NCBI RefSeq assembly: GCF_949987515.2
Contig: NW_027192671.1
Span: forward strand, 1,550,001 to 1,614,000
DNA length: 64,000 nt
Direction: 5' to 3'
Source: Delphinus delphis
Taxonomy: Eukaryota; Chordata; Mammalia; Artiodactyla; Delphinidae
Below are positions 9,892-24,100 of the stretch, in pieces (position 1 is the stretch's first letter; every line of letters starts with the position of its first letter). The notes below the pieces were generated by a model. The model was given only the letters and a program-made list of their open reading frames with translations. It was not told the origin of the DNA and did no database searches. A program made the translations under genes and the position numbers.

Positions 9892-11471
9892 TTGGCCAAA
9901 AAGGGCGTATGCGTTTTTTCCTGAATATATTCAGGAAAAAACGCATACGCCCTTTTTGGCCAACCAAGCAAGCTTGCAAAGGAAATCTGCACTACAATGA
10001 AGTCTCACTTCCCCCCGGTCAAAAGGGCCATCTGAAAAAAGTGTAAAATCCAGAAAGGCAGGACAGGCCATGGAGAACTGGGAGCCTTGTTATGCTGATG
10101 GGCGGGATGTAAATTGCCAACAACCACTCGGGAGAAGTGTATGGTGTTTCATGAAACATCTAAAAAACAAAGCAACAGAACCTAGGGCACTTCCACTTAT
10201 GGTCCTATAGCTTAGGGAAATTAAAATAAAAAAGACACAGCCACCCCAAAGTTTGCAACGGCTCTGTTGACAAGAACCTCGTTTACAGTACAAGTTCAAC
10301 ATCGCAGAAAGTGAAAAACGGATAAAGAACTTGTGGTACTTACGTACAATGCAGTATCACTCAGCAATGAAATCTATGTCATCAGGCCCGTAGCAGCATA
10401 ATGAGTGGATTCAGGTACGATGATTCTAACTGATATAAGTCACACAGAAAAAGAAACATCATAAGATATCACTAATACACGGAATGTAAACTTGGCTACA
10501 CAGGAACTGCATTCCAAAACAGAACAGGGTCTCAAATTTAGAAAACCAACTTATGCTTGCTTAAGGGGAAAGGTGAGTTGGGGTGCTGCATAAAACCAGA
10601 GATTGAAATGAGCACAGATAAAGTTCCTTAAGCCAAATATGGAATAGACAAGAGCTACTCCTTGCTCAACGAAATGGACTCAAAACCCCATATTAAACGC
10701 CTAAGAATGTACCTGACTAGTAAGTATCTTAAAACCTATGGATTGCTATGTCTCCAAAAGAGAATCAAGCGTGTGTAGAGGGGCATAAACGCAGCAGTGA
10801 TAGGATTGGAGAGGTTCGGTGAGCAAATGAAGACCCTTTGAAGTCATATTGCATGGTACCCATTCCTCGGGTCTCAACTCTCCAGGTTTAAGGTATTCTT
10901 CCTTCAGCTAAAACATGCATGTGGAACCCAGAGTATGATCAACCATGTGAACGGGAGACGTGTTCAAATATGTCTCAGTTTTCCTCCCCTGGTACTCGGG
11001 TGCAACATTCCAGACGCTTTACTAACACTCTCCCGACTTGGAGAGTCAGTCCCTTTAACCTCCTGTTTGGCCCAGTTTGCAATTTCTGCGGAAGATGAAC
11101 AGGAATAGCGAGAACCAATGAGAGGCTAGCTGGAGGTGTCTGGACGGGCAAATTTAACTCTCATTTCCCACCAGGAAGAGGAATTAACCAAAGGCTCAGC
11201 ATGCCGGGCCGCAACCAGATTAGGGCCTGAAGCCATCCTGCGGTGTTGCGGCCAGGTCACAAGAAAGCGAGTTGAAGAAAGGAGCTCAGGGGCACTGTAA
11301 TTCACAAACCTGCAGAGTTATAAATGACAGCTATCGTCCAAAAATAGACTGAAGTAAGGCTGCCAAGAGGACTTGAAAGCGGGGCAGAATTGCAGGAAAC
11401 CGATTTCAGGAGGTAGACTGGAATTGCATTGAAAGCATAGGAAAAGAGGCAGAACGTCCACAATGATGCAC
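9892..11471 (+). repeat. Satellite unit 6 (A type)
   Basis: Perfect palindrome. Private marks are 'tttcatgaaacatc' and 'tttgcaacggc'. 'ctgatataagtc' is shared with unit 17. Confidence 0.88.
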
Positions 11472-13051
11472 TTGGCCAAAAAGGGCGTATGCGTTTTTTC
11501 CTGAATATATTCAGGAAAAAACGCATACGCCCTTTTTGGCCAACCAAGCAAGCTTGCAAAGGAAATCTGCACTACAATGAAGTCTCACTTCCCCCCGGTC
11601 AAAAGGGCCATCTGAAAAAAGTGTAAAATCCAGGAAGGCAGGACAGGCCATGGAGAACTGGGAGCCTTGTTATGCTGATGGGCGGGATGTAATTTGCCAA
11701 CAGACACTAGGGAGAAGTGTATGGTGTTTCCTGAAACATCTAAAAAACAAAGCAACAGAGCGTAGGGCACTTCCACTTATGGTCCTATAGCTTAGGGAAA
11801 TTAAAATCAAAAAGACACAGCCACCTCAAAGTTTGGGACGCCTCTGTTTACAAGAACCTCGTTTACCGTACAAGTTCAATATCACAGAAAGTGAAAAACG
11901 GATAAAGAACTTGTGGTACTTACGTACAATGCAGTATCACTCAGCAATGAAATCTATGTCATCAGGCCCGTAGCAGCATAATGAGTGGATTCAGGTACGA
12001 TGATTCAAACTGAAATAAGTCACACAGAAAAAGAAACATCATAAGATATCACTAATACACGGAATGTAAACTTGGCTACACAGGAACTGCATTCCAAAAC
12101 AGAACAGGGTCTCAAATTTAGAAAACCAACGTATGCTTGCTTAAGGGGAAAGGTGAGTTGGGGTGCTGCATAAAACCAGAGATTGAAATGAGCACAGATA
12201 AAGTTCCTTAAGCCAAATATGGAATAGACAAGAGCTACTCCTTGCTCAACGAAATGGACTCAACACCGCATATTAAACGCCTAAGAATGTACCTGACTAG
12301 TAAGTATCTTAAAACCTATGGATTGCTATGTCTCCAAAAGAGAATCAAGCGTGTGTACAGGGGCATAAACGCAGCAGTGATAGGATTGGAGAGGTTCGGT
12401 GAGCAAATGAAGACCCTTTGAAGTCATATTGCATGGTACCCATTCCACGGGTCTCAACTCTCCAGGTTTAAGGTATTCTTCCTTCAGCTAAAACATGCAT
12501 GTGGAACCCAGAGTATGATCAACCATGTGAACGGGAGACGTGTTCAAATATGTCTCAGTTTTCCTCCCCTGGTACTCGGGTGCAACATTCCAGACGCTTT
12601 ATTAACACTCTCCCGACTTGGAGAGTCAGTCCCTTTAACCTCCTGTTTGGCCCAGTTTGCAATTTCTGCGGAAGATGAACAGGAATAGCGAGAACCAATG
12701 AGAGGCTAGCTGGAGGTGTCTGGACGGGCAAATTTAACTCTCATTTCCCACCAGGAAGAGGAATTAACCAAAGGCTCAGCATGCCAGGCCGCAACCAGAT
12801 TAGGGCCTGAAGCCATCCTGCGGTGTTGCGGCCAGGTCACAAGAAAGCGAGTTGAAGAAAGGAGCTCAGGGGCACTGTAATTCACAAACCTGCAGAGTTA
12901 TAAATGACAGCTATGGTCCAAAAATAGACTGAAGTAAGGCTGCCAAGAGGACTTGAAAGCGGGGCAGAATTGCAGGAAACCGATTTCAGGAGGTAGACTG
13001 GAATTGCATTGAAAGCATAGGAAAAGAGGCAGAACGTCCACAATGATGCAC
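11472..13051 (+). repeat. Satellite unit 7 (A type)
   Basis: Perfect palindrome. 'gtgaaaaacggataaag' is shared with units 6, 11 and 17. 'ggccgcaacc' near its end is shared only with unit 6, its neighbour. Confidence 0.88.
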
Positions 13052-14631
13052 TTGGCCAAAAAGGGCGTATGCGTTTTTTCCTGCATATATTCAGGAAAAA
13101 ACGCATACGCCCTTTTTGGCCAACCAAGCAAGCTTGCAAAGGAAATCTGCACTACAATGAAGTCTCACTTCCCCCCGGTCAAAAGGGCCATCTGAAAAAA
13201 GTGTAAAATCCAGAAAGGCAGGACAGGCCATGGAGAACTGGGAGCCTTGTTATGCTGATGGGCGGGATGTAATTTGCCAACAGACACTCGGGAGAAGTGT
13301 ATGGTGTTTCCTGAAACATCTAAAAAACAAAGCAACAGAGCCTAGGGCACTTCCACTTATGGTCCTATAGCTTAGGGAAATTAAAATCAAAAAGACACAG
13401 CCACCTCAAAGTTTGGGACGCCTCTGTTTACAAGAACCTCATTTACCGTACAAGTTCAATATCACAGAAAGTGAAAAATGGATAAAGAACTTGTGGTACT
13501 TACGTACAATGCAGTATCACTCAGCAATGAAATCTATGTCATCAGGCCCGTAGCAGCATAATGAGTGGATTCAGGTACGATGATTCTAACTGAAATAAGT
13601 CACACAGAAAAAGAAACATCATAAGATATCAGTAGTACTCGGAATGTAAACTTGGCTACACAGGAACTGAATTCCAAAACAGAACAGGGTCTCAAATTTA
13701 GAAAACCAACTTATGCTTGCTTAAGGGGAAAGGTGAGTTGGGGTGCTGCATAAAACCAGAGATTGAAATGAGCACAGATAAAGTTCCTTAAGCCAAATAT
13801 GGAATAGACAAGAGCTACTCCTTGCTCAACGAAATGGACTCAACACCGCATATTAAACGCCTAAGAATGTACCTGACTAGTAAGTATCTTAAAACCTATG
13901 GATTGCTATGTCTCCGAAAGAGAATCAAGCATGTGTACAGGGGCATAAACGCAGCAGTGATAGGATTGGAGAGGTTCGGTGAGCAAATGAAGACCCTTTG
14001 AAGTCATATTGCATGGTACCCATTCCACGGGTTTCAACTACCCAGGTTTAAGGTATTCTTCCTTCAGCTAAAACATGCATGTGGAACCTAGAGTATGATC
14101 AACCATGTGATCGGGAGACGTGTTCAAATATGTCTCAGTTTTCGTACCCTGGTATTCGGGTGCAACATTCCAGACGCTTTACTAACACTCTCCCGACTTG
14201 GAGAGTCAGTCCCTTTAACCTCCTGTTTGGCCCAGTTTGCAATTTCTGCGGAAGATGAACAGGAATAGCCAGAACCAATGAGAGGCTAGCTGGAGGTGTC
14301 TGGATGGGCAAATTTAACTCTCATTTCCCACCAGGAAGAGGAATTAACCAAAGGCTCAGCGTGCCGGGCCGGAATCAGATTAGGGCCTGAAGCCATCCTG
14401 CGGTGTTGCGGCCAGGTCACAAGAAAGCGAGTTGAAGAAAGGAGCTCAGGGGCACTGTAATTCACAAACCTGCAGAGTTATAAATGACAGCTATCGTCCA
14501 AAAATAGACTGAAGTAAGGCTGCCAAGAGGACTTGAAAGCGGGGCAGAATTGCAGGAAACCGATTTCAGGAGGTAGACTGGAATTGCATTGAAAGCATAG
14601 GAAAAGAGGCAGAACGTCCACAATGATGCAC
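13052..14631 (+). repeat. Satellite unit 8 (A type)
   Basis: Palindrome has one change beside the centre ('ctgcata'). Distal block reads 'gggtttcaactaccc' with 'cctagagtatg', as in units 3, 20, 22 and 33. Confidence 0.88.
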
Positions 14632-16209
14632 TTGGCCAAAAAGGGCGTATGCGTTTTTTCCTGAATATATTCAGGAAAAAACGCATACGCCCTTTTTGGC
14701 CAACCAAGCAAGCTTGCAAAGGAAATCTGCACTACAATGAAGTCTCACTTCCCCCCGGTCAAAGGGGCCATCTGAAAAAAGTGTAAAATCCAGAAAGGCA
14801 ACAGGCCATGGAGAACTGGGAGCCTTGTTATGCTGATGGGCGGGATGTAAATTGCCAACAGACACTCGGGAGAAGTGTATGGTGTTTCCTGAAACATCTA
14901 AAAAACAAAGCAACAGAGCCTAGGGCACTTCCACTTATGGTCCTATAGCTTCGGGAAATTAAAATCAAAAAGACACAGCCACCTCAAAGTTTGGGATGCC
15001 TCTGTTTACAAGAACCTCGTTTACCGTACAAGTTCAATATCACAGAAAGTGAAAAATGGATAAAGAAATTGTGGTACTTACGTACAATGCAGTATCACTC
15101 AGCAATGAAATCTATGTCATCAGGCCCGTAGCAGCATAATGAGTGGATTCAGGTACGATGATTCTAACTGAAATAAGTCACACAGAAAAAGAAACATCAT
15201 AAGATATCACTAATACACGGAATGTAAACTTGGCTACACAGGAACTGAATTACAGAACAGAACAGGGTCTCAAATTTAGAAAAGCAACTTATGCTTGCTT
15301 AAGGGGAAAGGTGAGTTGGGGTGCTGCATAAAACCAGAGATTGAAATGAGCACAGATAAAGTTCCTTAAGCCAAATATGGAATAGACAGGAGCTACTCCT
15401 TGCTCAACGAAATGGACTCAACACCGCATATTAAACGCCTAAGAATGTACCTGACTAGTAAGTATCTTAAAACCTATGGATTGCTATGTCTCCGAAAGAG
15501 AATCAAGCATGTGTACAGGGGCATAAACGCAGCAGTGATAGGATTGGAGAGGTTCGGTGAGCAAATGAAGACCCTTTGAAGTCATATTGCATGGTACCCA
15601 TTCCACGGGTTTCAACTACCCACGTTTTAGGTATTCTTCCTTCAGCTAAAACATGCATGTGGAACCCAGAGTATGATCAACCATGTGATCGGGAGACGTG
15701 TTCAAATATGTCTCAGTTTTCGTACCCTGGTACTCGGGTGCAACATTCCAGACGCTTTACTAACACTCTCCCCACTTGGAGAGTCAGCGCCTTTAACCTC
15801 CTGTTTGGCACAGTTTGCAATTTCTGCGGAAGATGAACAGGAATAGCGAGAACAAATGAGAGGCTAGCTGGAGGTGTCTGGACGGGCAAATTTAACTCTC
15901 ATTTCCCACCAGGAGGAGGAAATAACCAAAGGCTCAGCGTGCCGGGCCGGAACCAGATTAGGGCCTGAAGCCATCCTGCGGTGTTGCGGCCAGGTCACAA
16001 GAAAGCGAGTTGAAGAAAGGAGCTCAGGGGCACTGTAATTCACAAACCTGCAGAGTTATAAATGACAGCTATCGTCCAAAAATAGACTGAAGTAAGGCTG
16101 CCAAGAGGACTTGAAAGCGGGGCAGAATTGCAGGAAACCGATTTCAGGAGGTAGACTGGAATTGCATTGAAAGCTTAGGAAAAGAGGCAGAACGTCCACA
16201 ATGATGCAC
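14632..16209 (+). repeat. Satellite unit 9 (A type), first of a near-identical pair
   Basis: Almost identical to unit 10. Both share 'aaaggggcc', 'ggcaacaggcc', 'gcttcgggaaatt', 'gggatgcctc', 'cccacgttttagg' and the CCAAT-destroying 'aacaaatgag'. This indicates a very recent one-unit duplication. Confidence 0.9.
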
Positions 16210-17787
16210 TTGGCCAAAAAGGGCGTATGCGTTTTTTCCTGAATATATTCAGGAAAAAACGCATACGCCCTTTTTGGCCAACCAAGCAAGCTTGCAAAGG
16301 AAATCTGCACTACAATGAAGTCTCACTTCCCCCCGGTCAAAGGGGCCATCTGAAAAAAGTGTAAAATCCAGAAAGGCAACAGGCCATGGAGAACTGGGAG
16401 CCTTGTTATGCTGATGGGCGGGATGTAAATTGCCAACAGACACTCGGGAGAAGTGTATGGTGTTTCCTGAAACATCTAAAAAACAAAGCAACAGAGCCTA
16501 GGGCACTTCCACTTATGGTCCTATAGCTTCGGGAAATTAAAATCAAAAAGACACAGCCACCTCAAAGTTTGGGATGCCTCTGTTTACAAGAACCTCGTTT
16601 ACCGTACAAGTTCAATATCACAGAAAGTGAAAAATGGATAAAGAAATTGTGGTACTTACGTACAATGCAGTATCACTCAGCAATGAAATCTATGTCATCA
16701 GGCCCGTAGCAGCATAATGAGTGGATTCAGGTACAATGATTCTAACTGAAAGAAGTCACACAGAAAAAGAAACATCATAAGATATCACTAATACACGGAA
16801 TGTAAACTTGGCTACACAGGAACTGAATTACAGAACAGAACAGGGTCTCAAATTTAGAAAAGCAACTTATGCTTGCTTAAGGGGAAAGGTGAGTTGGGGT
16901 GCTGCATAAAACCAGAGATTGAAATGAGCACAGATAAAGTTCCTTAAGCCAAATATGGAATAGACAGGAGCTACTCCTTGCTCAACGAAATGGACTCAAC
17001 ACCGCATATTAAACGCCTAAGAATGTACCTGACTAGTAAGTATCTTAAAACCTATGGATTGCTATGTCTCCGAAAGAGAATCAAGCATGTGTACAGGGGC
17101 ATAAACGCAGCAGTGATAGGATTGGAGAGGTTCGGTGAGCAAATGAAGACCCTTTGAAGTCATATTGCATGGTACCCATTCCACGGGTTTCAACTACCCA
17201 CGTTTTAGGTATTCTTCCTTCAGCTAAAACATGCATGTGGAACCCAGAGTATGATCAACCATGTGATCGGGAGACGTGTTCAAATATGTCTCAGTTTTCG
17301 TACCCTGGTACTCGGGTGCAACATTCCAGACGCTTTACTAACACTCTCCCCACTTGGAGAGTCAGCGCCTTTAACCTCCTGTTTGGCACAGTTTGCAATT
17401 TCTGCGGAAGATGAACAGGAATAGCGAGAACAAATGAGAGGCTAGCTGGAGGTGTCTGGACGGGCAAATTTAACTCTCATTTCCCACCAGGAGGAGGAAA
17501 TAACCAAAGGTTCAGCGTGCCGTGCCAGAACCAGATTAGGGCCTGAAGCCATCCTGCGGTGTTGCAGCCAGGTCACAAGAAAGCGAGTTGAAGAAAGGAG
17601 CTCAGGGGCACTGTAATTCACAAACCTGCAGAGTTATAAATGACAGCTATCATCCAAAAATAGACTGAAGTAAGGCTGCCAAGAGGACTTGAAAGCGGGG
17701 CAGAATTGCAGGAAACCGATTTCAGGAGGTAGACTGGAATTGCATTGAAAGCATAGGAAAAGAGGCAGAACGTCCACAATGATGCAC
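16210..17787 (+). repeat. Satellite unit 10 (A type), second of a near-identical pair
   Basis: Partner of unit 9. Its last 300 bp shift to a different variant set ('gccgtgccagaacc', 'gttgcagcc'), so the duplicated tract ends inside the unit. Confidence 0.9.
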
Positions 17788-19365
17788 TTGGCCAAAAAGG
17801 GCGTATGCTTTTTTTCCTGAATATATTCAGGAAAAAACGCATACGCCCTTTTTGGCCAACCAAGCAAGCTTGCAAAGGAAATCTGCACTACAATGAAGTC
17901 TCACTTCCCCCCGGTCAAAAGGGCCATCTGAAAAAAGTGTAAAATCCAGAAAGGCAGGACAGGCCATGGAGAACTGGGAGCCTTGTTATGCTGATGGGCG
18001 GGATGTAAATTGCCAACAACCACTCGGGAGAAGTGTATGGTGTTTCCTGAAACATCTAAAAAACAAAGCAACAGAACCTAGGGCACTTCCACTTATGGTC
18101 CTATAGCTTAGGGAAATTAAAATCTAAAAGACACAGCCACCCCAAAGTTTGGAACGGCTCTGTTTACAAGAACCTCGTTTACCGTACAAGTTCAATATCA
18201 CAGAAAGTGAAAAACGGATAAAGAAGTTGTGGTATTTACTTACAAAGCAATATCACTCAGCAATGAAATCTGTGTCATCAGGCCCTTAGTAGCACAATGA
18301 GTGGATTCAGGTATGATGATTCTAACTGAAATAAGTCACACAGAAAAAGAAACATCATAAGATATCAGTAATACATGGAATGAAAACTTGGCTACACAGG
18401 AACTGAATTACAGAAAAGAACAGGGTCTCAAATTTAGAAAACCAACTTATGCTTGCTTAAGGGGAAAGGTGAGTTGGGGTGCTGCATAAAACCAGAGATT
18501 GAAATGAGCACAGATAAAGTTCCTTAAGTCAAATATGGAATAGACAAGAGCTACTCCTTGCTCAACGAAATGGACTCAACACCGCATATTAAACGCCTAA
18601 GAATGTACCTGACTAGTAAGTATCTTAAAACCTATGGATTGCTATGTCTCCGAAAGAGAATCAAGCATGTGTACAGGGGCATAAACGCAGCAGTGATAGT
18701 TAGGAGAGGTTCGGTGAGCAAATGAAGACCCTTTGAAGTCATATTGCATGGTACCCATTACACGGGTCTTAACTCTCCAGGTTTAAGGTATTCTTCCTTC
18801 AGCTAAAACATGCATGTGGAACCCAAGTATGATCAACCATGTGAACGGGAGATGTGTTCAAATATGTCTCAGTTTTCCTCCCCTGGTACTCGGGTGCAAC
18901 ATTCCAGACGCTTTACTAACACTCTCCCCACTTGGAGAGTCAGCGCCTTTAACCTCCTGTTTGGCCCAGTTTGCAATTTCTGCGGAAGATGAACAGGAAT
19001 AGCGAGAACCAATGAGAGACTAGCTGGAGGTGTCTGGACGGGCAAATTTAACTCTCATTTCCCACCAGGAAGAGGAAATAACCAAAGGCTCAGCGTGCCG
19101 TGCCGGAACCAGATTAGGGCCTGAAGCCATCCTGCGGTGTTGCGGCCAGGTCACAAGAAAGCGAGTTGAAGAAAGGAGCTCAGGGGCACTGTAATTCACA
19201 AACCTGCAGAGTTATAAATGACAGCTATCGTCCAAAAATAGACTGAAGTAAGGCTGCCAAGAGGACTTGAAAGCGGGGCAGAATTGCAGGAAACCGATTT
19301 CAGGAGATAGACTGGAATTGCATTGAAAGCATAGGAAAAGAGGCAGAACGTCCACAATGATGCAC
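17788..19365 (+). repeat. Satellite unit 11 (B type)
   Basis: One mismatch in the palindrome left arm ('tatgcttttttt'). 'gtgatagttaggagagg' near 18,700 occurs elsewhere only in unit 16, five units on. Confidence 0.88.
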
Positions 19366-20944
19366 TTGGCCAAAAAGGGCGTATGCGTTTTTTCCTGAAT
19401 ATATTCAGGAAAAAACGCATACGCCCTTTTTGGCCAACCAAGCAAGCTTGCAAAGGAAATCTGCAATAAAAAGACGTCTCACTTCCCCCCGGTCAAAAGG
19501 GCCATCTGAAAAAAGTGTAAAATCCAGAAAGGCAGGACAGGCCATGGAGAACTGGGAGCCTTGTTATGCTGATGGGCGGGATGTAAATTGCCAACAACCA
19601 CTCGAGAGAAGTGTATGGTGTTTCCTGAAACATCTAAAAAACAAAGCAACAGAACCTAGGGCACTTCCACTTATGGTCCTATAGCTTAGGGAAATTAAAA
19701 TCAAAAAGACACAGCCACCCCAAAGTTTGGAATGGCTCTGTTTACAAGAACCTCGTTTACAGTACAAGTTCAACATCGCAGAAAGTGAAAAATGGATAAA
19801 GAAGTTGTGGTATTTACTTACAAAGCAGTATCACTCAGCAATGAAATCTGTGTCATCAGGCCCTTAGCAGCACAATGAGTGGATTCAGGTATGATGATTC
19901 TAACTGAAATAAGTCACACAGAAAAAGAAACATCATAAGATATCAGTAATACACGGAATGGAAACTTGGCTACACAGGAACTGAATTACAGAACAGAACA
20001 GGGTCTCAAATTTAGAAAACCAACTTATTCTTGCTTAAGGGGAAAGGTGAGTTGGGGTGCTGCATAAAACCAGAGATTGAAATGAGCACAGATAAAGTTC
20101 CTTAAGCCAAATATGGAATAGACAACAGCTACTCCTTGCTCAACGAAATGGACTCAACACCCCATATTAAACGCCTAAGAATGTACCTGACTAGTAAGTA
20201 TCTTAAAACCTATGGATTTCTATCTCTCCGAAAGAGAATCAAGCATGTGTACAGGGGCATAAACGCAGCAGTGATAGGATTGGAGAGGTTCGTGAGCAAA
20301 TGAAGACCCTTTGAAGTCATATTGCATGGTACCCATTCCACGGGTTTCAACTATCCAGGTTTAAGGTATTCTTCCTTAAGCTAAAACATGCATGTGGAAC
20401 CTAGAGTATGATCAACCATGTGATCGGGAGACGTGTTCAAATATGTCTCAGTTTTTGTACCCTGGTACTCGGGTGCAACATTCCAGACGCTTTACTAACA
20501 CTCTCCCGACTTGGAGAGTCAGTCCCTTTAACCTCCTGTTTGGCCCAGTTTGCAATTTCTGCGGAAGATGAACAGGAATAGCGAGAACCAATGAGAGGCT
20601 AGCAGGAGGTGTCTGGACGGGCAAATTTAACTCTCATTTCCCACCAGGAAGAGGAATTAACCAAAGGCTCAGCGTGCCATGCTGGAAACAGATTAGGGCC
20701 TGAAGCCATCCTGCGGTGTTGCGGCCAGGTCACAAGAAAGCGAGTTGAAGAAAGGAGCTCAGGGGCACTGTAATTCACAAACCTGCAGAGTTATAAATGA
20801 CAGCTATCGTCCAAAAATAGACTGAAGTAAGGCTGCCAAGAGGACTTGAAAGCGGGGCAGAATTGCAGGAAACCGATTTCAGGAGGTAGACTGGAATTGC
20901 ATTGAAAGCATAGGAAAAGAGGCAGAACGTCCACAATGATGCAC
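19366..20944 (+). repeat. Satellite unit 12 (B type)
   Basis: Perfect palindrome. The L1 start is changed to 'gcaataaaaagacg', a variant resembled only by unit 17 ('gcactaaaaagaag'), five units on. Confidence 0.88.
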
Positions 20945-22522
20945 TTGGCCAAAAAGGGCGTATGCGTTTTTTCCTGAATATATTCAGGAAAAAACGCATA
21001 CGCCCTTTTTGGCCAACCAAGCAAGCTTGCAAAGGAAATCTGCACTACAATGAAGTCTCACTTCCCCCTGGTCAAAAGGGCCATCTGAAAAAAGTGTAAA
21101 ATCCAGAAAGGCAGGACAGGCCATGGAGAACTGGGAGCCTTGTTATGCTGATGGGCGGGATGTAAATTGCCAACAACCACTCGGGAAAAGCGTATGGTGT
21201 TTCCTGAAACATCTAAAAAACAAAGCAACAGAGCCTAGGGCACTTCCACTTATGGTCCTATAGCTTAGGGAAATTAAAATCAAAAAGACACAGCCACCCC
21301 AAAGTTTGGAACGGCTCTGTTGACAAGAACCTCGTTTACAGTACAAGTTCAACATCGCAGAAAGTGAAAAATGGATAAAGAAGTTGTGGTATTTACTTAC
21401 AAAGCAATATCACTCAGCAATGAAATCTGTGTCATCAGGCCCTTAGCAGCACAATGAGTGGATTCAGGTATGATGATTCTAACTGAAATAAGTCACACAG
21501 AAAAAGAAACATCATAAGATATCACTAATACACGGAATGTAAACTTGGCTACACAGGAACTGCATTCCAAAACAGAACAGGGTCTCAAATTTAGAAAACC
21601 AACTTATGCTTGCTTAAGGGGAAAGGTGAGTTGGGGTGCTGCATAAAACCAGAGATTGAAATGAGCACAGGTAAAGTTCCTTAAGTCAAATATGGAATAG
21701 ACAAGAGCTACTCCTTGCTCAACGAAATGGACTCAACACCGCATATTAAACACCTAAGAATGTACCTGACTAGTAAGTATCGTAAAACCTATGGATTGCT
21801 ATGTCTCCAAAAGAGAATCAAGCATGTGTACAGGGGCATAAACGTAGCAGTGATAGGATTGGAGAGGTTCGGTGAGCAAATGAAGACCCTTTGAAATCAT
21901 ATTGCATGGTACCCATTACACGGGTCTCAACTCTCCAGGTTTAAGGTATTCTTCCTTCAGCTAAAACATGCATGTGGAACCCAAGTATGATCAACCATGT
22001 GAACGGGAGACGTGTTCAAATATGTCTCAGTTTTCCTCCCCTGGTACTCGGGTGCAACATTCCAGACGCTTTACTAACACTCTCCCCACTTGGAGAGTCA
22101 GCGCCTTTAACCTCCTGTTTGGCCCAGTTTGCAATTTCTGCGGAAGTTGAACAGGAATAGCGAGAACCAATGGAGACTAGCTGGAGGTGTCTGGACGGGC
22201 AAATTTAACTCTCATTTCCCACCAGGAAGAGGAATTAACCAAAGGCTCAGCGTGCCATGCCAGAACCAGATTAGGGCCTGAAGCCATCCTGCGGTCCTGC
22301 GGCCAGGTCACAAGAAAGCGAGTTGAAGAAAGGAGCTCAGGGGCACTGTAATTCACAAACCTGCAGAGTTATAAATGACAGCTATCGTCCAAAAATAGAC
22401 TGAAGTAAGGCTGCCAAGAGGACTTGAAAGCGGGGCAGAATTGCAGGAAACCGATTTCAGGAGGTAGACTGGAATTGCATTGAAAGCATAGGAATAGAGG
22501 CAGAACATCCACAATGATGCAC
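20945..22522 (+). repeat. Satellite unit 13 (B type)
   Basis: Perfect palindrome. 'gcacaggtaaag', 'aaacacctaag' and 'aacgtagcag' recur together in unit 19, six units on. Two bases are lost in 'accaatggagac', shared with unit 14. Confidence 0.88.
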
Positions 22523-24100
22523 TTGGCCAAAAAGGGCGTATGCGTTTTTTCCTGAATATATTCAGGAAAAACCGCATACGCCCTTTTTGGACAACCAAGC
22601 AAGCTTGCAAAGGAAATCTGCACTACAATGAAGTCTCACTTCCCCCCGGTCAAAAGGGCCATCTGAAAAAAGTGTAAAATCCAGAAAGGCAGGACAGGCC
22701 ATGGAGAACTGGGAGCCTTGTTATGCTGATGGGCGGGATGTAAATTGCCAACAGACACTCGGGAGAAGTGTATGGTGTTTCCTGAAACATCTAAAAAACA
22801 AAGCAACAGAACCTAGGGCACTTCCACTTATGGTCCTATAGCTTAGGGAAATTAAAATCAAAAAGACACAGCCACCCCAAAGTTTGGAACGGCTCTGTTG
22901 ACAAGAACCTCGTTTACAGTACAAGTTCAACATCGCAGAAAGTGAAAAATGGATAAAGAAGTTGTGGTATTTACTTACAAAGCAATATCACTCAGCAATG
23001 AAATCTGTGTAATCAGGCCCTTAGCAGCACAATGAGTGGATTCAGGTATGATGATTCTAACTGAAATAAGTCACACAGAAAAAGAAACATCATAAGATAT
23101 CACTAATACACGGAATGGAAACTTGGCTACACAGGAACTGAATTACAGAACAGAACAGGGTCTCAAATTTAGAAAACCAACTTATTCTTGCTTAAGGGTA
23201 AAGGTGAGTTGGGGTGCTGCATAAAACCAGAGATTGAAATGAGCACAGACAAAGTTCCTTAAGTCAAATATGGCATAGACAAGAGCTACTCCTTGCTCAA
23301 CGAAATGGACTCAACACCGCATATTAAACGCCTAAGAATGTACCTGACTAGTAAGTATCTTAAAACCTATGGATTGCTATGTCTCCGAAAGAGAATCAAG
23401 CATGTGTACAGGGGCATAAACGCAGCAGTGATAGGATTGGAGAGGTTCGGTGAGCAAATGAAGATGCTTTGAAGTCATATTGCATGGTACCCTTTACACG
23501 GGTCTTAACTCTCCAGGTTTAAGGTATTCTTCCTTCAGCTAAAACATACATGTTGAATCCAAGTATGATCAACCATGTGAACGGGAGACGTGTTCAAATA
23601 TGTCTCAGTTTTCGTACCCTGGTACTCGGGTGCAACATTCCAGACGCTTTACTAACACTCTCCCCACTTGGAGAGTCAGCGCCTTTAACCTCCTGTTTGG
23701 CCCAGTTTGCAATTTCTGCGGAAGATGAACAGGAATAGCGAGAACCAATGGAGACTAGCTGGAGGTGTCTGGACGGGCAAATTTAACTCTCATTTCCCAC
23801 CAGGAAGAGGAATTAACCAAAGGCTCAGCGTGCCGAGCCGGAACCAGATTAGGGCCTGAAGCCATCCGGCGGTGTTGCGGCCACCTCAAAAGAAAGCGAG
23901 TTGAAGAAAGGAGCTCAGCGGCACTGTAATTCACAAACCTGCAGAGTTATAAATGACAGCTATCGTCCAAAAATAGACTGAAGTAAGGCTGCCAGGAGGA
24001 CTTGAAAGCGGGGCAGAATTGCAGGAAACCGATTTCAGGAGGTAGACTGGAATTGCATTGAAAGCATAGGAAAAGAGGCAGAACGTCCACAATGATGCAC
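22523..24100 (+). repeat. Satellite unit 14 (B type)
   Basis: Two changes in the palindrome right arm ('aaaaaccgc', 'ttggacaacc'). Private 'aaacatacatgttgaatcc'. Ends with the 'gccacctcaaaag' and 'ctcagcggcac' variants also seen at the ends of units 19 and 22. Confidence 0.88.
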
